This document shows positions 5,623 through 7,355 of a DNA stretch of 7,355 nt, piece after piece. Each line of letters begins with the position of its first letter. Position 1 is the stretch's first letter. The stretch is from positions 1-7,355 of the forward strand of contig JAFDDL010000176.1 of NCBI GenBank assembly GCA_019310865.1, read 5' to 3'. The translations under genes and the position numbers were made by a program. This DNA comes from Deltaproteobacteria bacterium (lineage in GTDB: Bacteria; Desulfobacterota; Desulfobacteria; Desulfobacterales; JAFDDL01). The notes under the pieces were generated by a model. The model had not been told where the DNA came from. It was given only the letters and a program-made list of their open reading frames with translations, and did not search any database.

Positions 5623-5721
5623 ATGCCAAACCATCCAAAGATCAAGAAATCAACTCTTAGAACCATTCTTACACAGGCAGGGATATCAAGGGATCAATTC
5701 CTTGATGCGTATTATAAGTAA
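5623..5721 (+). CDS. Very small ORF after the activator, 32 residues, uncertain
   Basis: ATG 5623-5625 begins two bases after the activator stop and runs to TAA 5719-5721, encoding MPNHPKIKKSTLRTILTQAG and then ISRDQFLDAYYK. The product is basic with a short helix-turn-helix-like pattern. There is no strong Shine-Dalgarno, but coupling to the activator stop is possible. It may be a real microprotein, a relic of a longer gene, or chance. Function unknown. Confidence 0.25.
   Translation: MPNHPKIKKSTLRTILTQAGISRDQFLDAYYK
5685..5706. repeat. Inverted repeat in the activator-operon gap
   Basis: ATCAAGG (5685-5691) and CCTTGAT (5700-5706) are perfect 7-bp arms around an 8-base spacer. No T-run follows, so it is not a clear terminator. 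It may be another regulator site in the 326-base gap, or weakly structure the end of the activator mRNA. A second, imperfect dyad (ATCATGAATCG ... CGATTGTGAT) lies at 5736-5764. Confidence 0.4.
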
Positions 5722-5762
5722 TTTGCTGTAGTTGTATCATGAATCGATCCTTTACGATTGTG

Positions 5763-5797
5763 ATATTTCCCGAATTCTCTGTATTATCGGGAAATAT
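5763..5797. promoter_or_regulatory. Likely upstream activating (enhancer) dyad for the sigma-54 activator
   Basis: ATATTTCCCGA (5763-5773) and TCGGGAAATAT (5787-5797) form a perfect 11-bp inverted repeat with a 13-base spacer. Its centre (5780) lies about 119 bases upstream of the expected transcription start near 5899, within the normal distance for enhancer sites of sigma-54 activators. The symmetry suits a dimeric Fis-type HTH. No poly-T follows, which argues against a terminator. Confidence 0.65.
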
Positions 5798-5872
5798 GCC
5801 GGAAAAAACCATGAGAAATCCTTTGGTGAACCTGAACGTCATAAACACATTGAATTTATTAGAAAAATTTTC

Positions 5873-5888
5873 TGGCACGATTTAAGCA
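5873..5888 (+). promoter_or_regulatory. Sigma-54 (RpoN) -24/-12 promoter
   Basis: TGGCACGATTTAAGCA matches the consensus TGGCACG-N4-TTGCA/T: the -24 element is complete, and the -12 element has AAGCA in place of TTGCA. The invariant GG (5874-5875) and GC (5886-5887) are separated by exactly ten bases. Transcription should begin near 5899, giving a leader of about 48 bases before the ATG at 5947. It lies downstream of a sigma-54 activator gene and a strong dyad, which strongly supports function. Confidence 0.85.
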
Positions 5889-5946
5889 TAAAAGATGGTC
5901 TAAAACTAAAAAACTCTAAAAAACTGCTTTACACTGGAGGATTGCC

Positions 5947-7071
5947 ATGGACAAAAAATTGAAGGACTTTTGGGCTGAAACGATAAAAGACGCCTCATTT
6001 GCCGCAGGTACATATATACCGCGCATCAATGGCGATACGCCTTCTTTTATGTTGGCGCCGATCGCATTTAAGCCCGAGGAGTTGGAAAACGCTGATGTGG
6101 CGGTCATCGGTATCCCCTGGCAGGGAGCCGTGGGGGTGGCGTCGGGTGTTTGGGCATCGTTTGGCCCGAAAGGCGTGTACCCGGAAGAAGCCGATTGCAG
6201 AACGGGGACCTATGATGCCCCGGATTATATTCGAAAGTATTCGGAGCAGTATAATATTCAGCACACCGGCGGCTATTATCCGGAAGTGGGCCCGGATTTT
6301 TTTCTCTCCGATCACATTCAGCTGATGGACTACGGAAATGTGGAAATAAAGGAGTGGGATATTGACGAGACCGCTAATCGCGCCATTGAAAAAGTAGGCG
6401 ACATTGTTCGGGCCGGCGCCGTACCCCTGGTCTTTGGCGGTGATCACTCAATACCCTATCCGGTTGCCCGGGCGATTTCCGACAATACCCAGGGCGATAT
6501 GGGGCTTATCTGGTTCGATCGGCATTATGACAATTTATATGGGGGCGAGCTTCCATATCCCTACGGGGAATTTGGCCGGTTGAACTGCGGAAACGCCCTG
6601 TACAAGATACTGGATACCTGCCGCGTGGATCCGTCCAATGTGGTGATGATCGGCATTGGCGGCGGTGATGTCAATACGCCCATGATGCATAAAATCATGG
6701 TGGAAGCCGGGATAAAGGTATTTACCGTGACCGATGTGGAACGTCTGGGTATAGAGGACGTCACCCAACAGGCGATCGAGATTTCAGGAAAGGGCACGGA
6801 TAGGACGTATGTGACGTTGGACGCCGATACCATGGACCCCTTTTCTTTTCCGGCCATGCGATGGGCCGAGCCCTTCGGGATGTCCGCAAAGGATGTGAGA
6901 AAATCACTGGCAATGATTTCACAAAACACCAACCTGGCCGGGTTCGATATATGCTGCATCTCTCCGGCTTATGATACCCATGGGTTGGGTGGCCTGGTGG
7001 CCGCCCGGATGTATATCGAAGTGTTAAAAGGGATGGCCTTGCGAAAAAAAAATAAAGGGAGTGTCGTATGA
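5947..7071 (+). CDS. Ureohydrolase (arginase/agmatinase) superfamily protein with altered active site
   Basis: The ATG follows GGAGG (5936-5940) by six bases. The 374-residue product has the arginase-fold metal motifs GGDHS (164-168; H167), FDRHYDN (190-196; D191, H193, D195) and LDADTMDP (291-298; D292, D294), so all six binuclear-metal ligands are present. It is longer than ordinary agmatinases (about 305-320), with an extended N-terminus. The DRH form of the second motif recalls, from memory, guanidine hydrolase GdmH-type proteins rather than the usual DAH. Compared by eye with E. coli SpeB, the conserved His of 'HGT' is C214 (NCGN) and the guanidinium-binding Glu of 'DVVEV' is C337 (DICCI), with no gaps around either site. 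The family hydrolyses guanidino C-N bonds, releasing urea; whether this one does is doubtful. It is the first gene after a sigma-54 promoter, and its stop overlaps the E1 alpha gene as ATGA. It is probably cytoplasmic, with no signal peptide. Confidence 0.85.
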   Translation: MDKKLKDFWAETIKDASFAAGTYIPRINGDTPSFMLAPIAFKPEELENADVAVIGIPWQGAVGVASGVWASFGPKGVYPEEADCRTGTYDAPDYIRKYSEQYNIQHTGGYYPEVGPDFFLSDHIQLMDYGNVEIKEWDIDETANRAIEKVGDIVRAGAVPLVFGGDHSIPYPVARAISDNTQGDMGLIWFDRHYDNLYGGELPYPYGEFGRLNCGNALYKILDTCRVDPSNVVMIGIGGGDVNTPMMHKIMVEAGIKVFTVTDVERLGIEDVTQQAIEISGKGTDRTYVTLDADTMDPFSFPAMRWAEPFGMSAKDVRKSLAMISQNTNLAGFDICCISPAYDTHGLGGLVAARMYIEVLKGMALRKKNKGSVV

Positions 7072-7355
7072 AATTAACAAAGGAACAGTTGGTTAAACTT
7101 TACACCAACCTGGTCCGGGCCCGCGCATGGGATTTGCTTTTTGCAAGCCGGCTCAGCCAGGGGAAATTGATTGCATTTTATCACCGGGCTGAGGGGGGCG
7201 AGGCGCCGGGGGTCGGCGCCTGCAGTTTTTTAAACAAGGACGATCTTATCTGGGCCCACCATCGGGGCCACGGTGTGCCCCACACGCTGAGCAAAGGCAT
7301 TGATCCGAAATATTACTTGGCGGAACATTGCGGTAAAACATCCGGTTGCTGCGGC
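7068..7355 (+). CDS. TPP-dependent 2-oxo acid/acetoin dehydrogenase E1 alpha subunit (N-terminal part)
   Basis: The ATG overlaps the ureohydrolase stop (ATGA), with GGGAG seven bases upstream, and the frame is open to the window end (96 residues). The pattern LYTNLVRARAWDLLF, then EGGEAPGVGACSFL, DDLIWAHHRGHGVPHTLSKG and YYLAEHCGKTSG follows the E1 alpha family (PDH, branched-chain and acetoin dehydrogenases): the N-terminal helix, the GxEAxxVG turn and the RGHG cofactor-binding segment. The TPP GDG motif would lie beyond the window. Such subunits work with E1 beta, E2 and E3 to decarboxylate a 2-oxo acid or cleave acetoin, making acyl-CoA. E1 beta is expected next. The substrate cannot be read from this fragment; the partner ureohydrolase-fold protein hints at an amino-acid-derived or otherwise nitrogenous compound. 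It is truncated only by the window edge. Confidence 0.88.
   Translation, partial: MKLTKEQLVKLYTNLVRARAWDLLFASRLSQGKLIAFYHRAEGGEAPGVGACSFLNKDDLIWAHHRGHGVPHTLSKGIDPKYYLAEHCGKTSGCCG

Noticed and set aside
5732..5962. Plus-strand TTG-started frame of 76 codons before the ureohydrolase gene
   Set aside because: It spans the dyad and the sigma-54 promoter, overlaps the ureohydrolase start in another frame, lacks a ribosome site and resembles no family. The regulatory reading of this DNA is better supported.

Overview
The window looks like chromosomal DNA of a Desulfobacterota (Desulfobacteraceae-type, probably sulfate-reducing) bacterium. This rests on three things recalled from the families rather than searched: the style of the sigma-54 activator (an N-terminus starting MKINEDDFFRQ, then a GAF-like region, AAA+ and Fis-type HTH), the three-gene ATPase/transposase/zinc-ribbon element, and mixed mid-GC coding sequence with AT-rich intergenic DNA. 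The assignment is an inference.

Layout. Positions 1-444 hold the tail of an unidentified gene and degraded coding fragments. A 56-residue ORF with a strong Shine-Dalgarno lies on the minus strand (445-615). A transposon-type region follows (about 684-3538), with all genes on the minus strand: a zinc-ribbon protein (3467-3012), a D,D(35)E transposase with a Mu-type C-terminal domain (2908-1622), and an ExeA/TniB-like AAA+ ATPase (1625-816) whose start overlaps the transposase stop as ATGA. Strong hairpins lie on both sides, but I could not define terminal inverted repeats or a target duplication. Next is a decayed PIN-domain (VapC-like) toxin gene on the minus strand (3571 to about 4065) with its own intrinsic terminator.

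The right half is a regulator-plus-operon module on the plus strand. A 513-residue sigma-54-dependent activator (4079-5620) is followed by a 326-base regulatory gap. The gap contains a perfect 11-bp dyad (5763-5797, a likely enhancer site) and a sigma-54 promoter with exact GG-N10-GC spacing (5873-5888). Downstream lie an arginase/agmatinase-fold protein (5947-7071) and, overlapping it by ATGA, the alpha subunit of a TPP-dependent 2-oxo acid dehydrogenase E1 (7068 to the window end). A near-copy (11 of 12 bases) of the dyad half-site lies 65-76 bases upstream of the activator gene, which suggests autoregulation.

The most interesting object is the ureohydrolase-fold protein. All six metal ligands are present. 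However, the conserved active-site His of the agmatinase 'HG' motif and the guanidinium-binding Glu both appear to be Cys, and the protein is longer than typical agmatinases. Together with a 2-oxo acid dehydrogenase subunit and dedicated sigma-54 control, this suggests an uncharacterised inducible catabolic pathway whose substrate may not be an ordinary guanidino compound.
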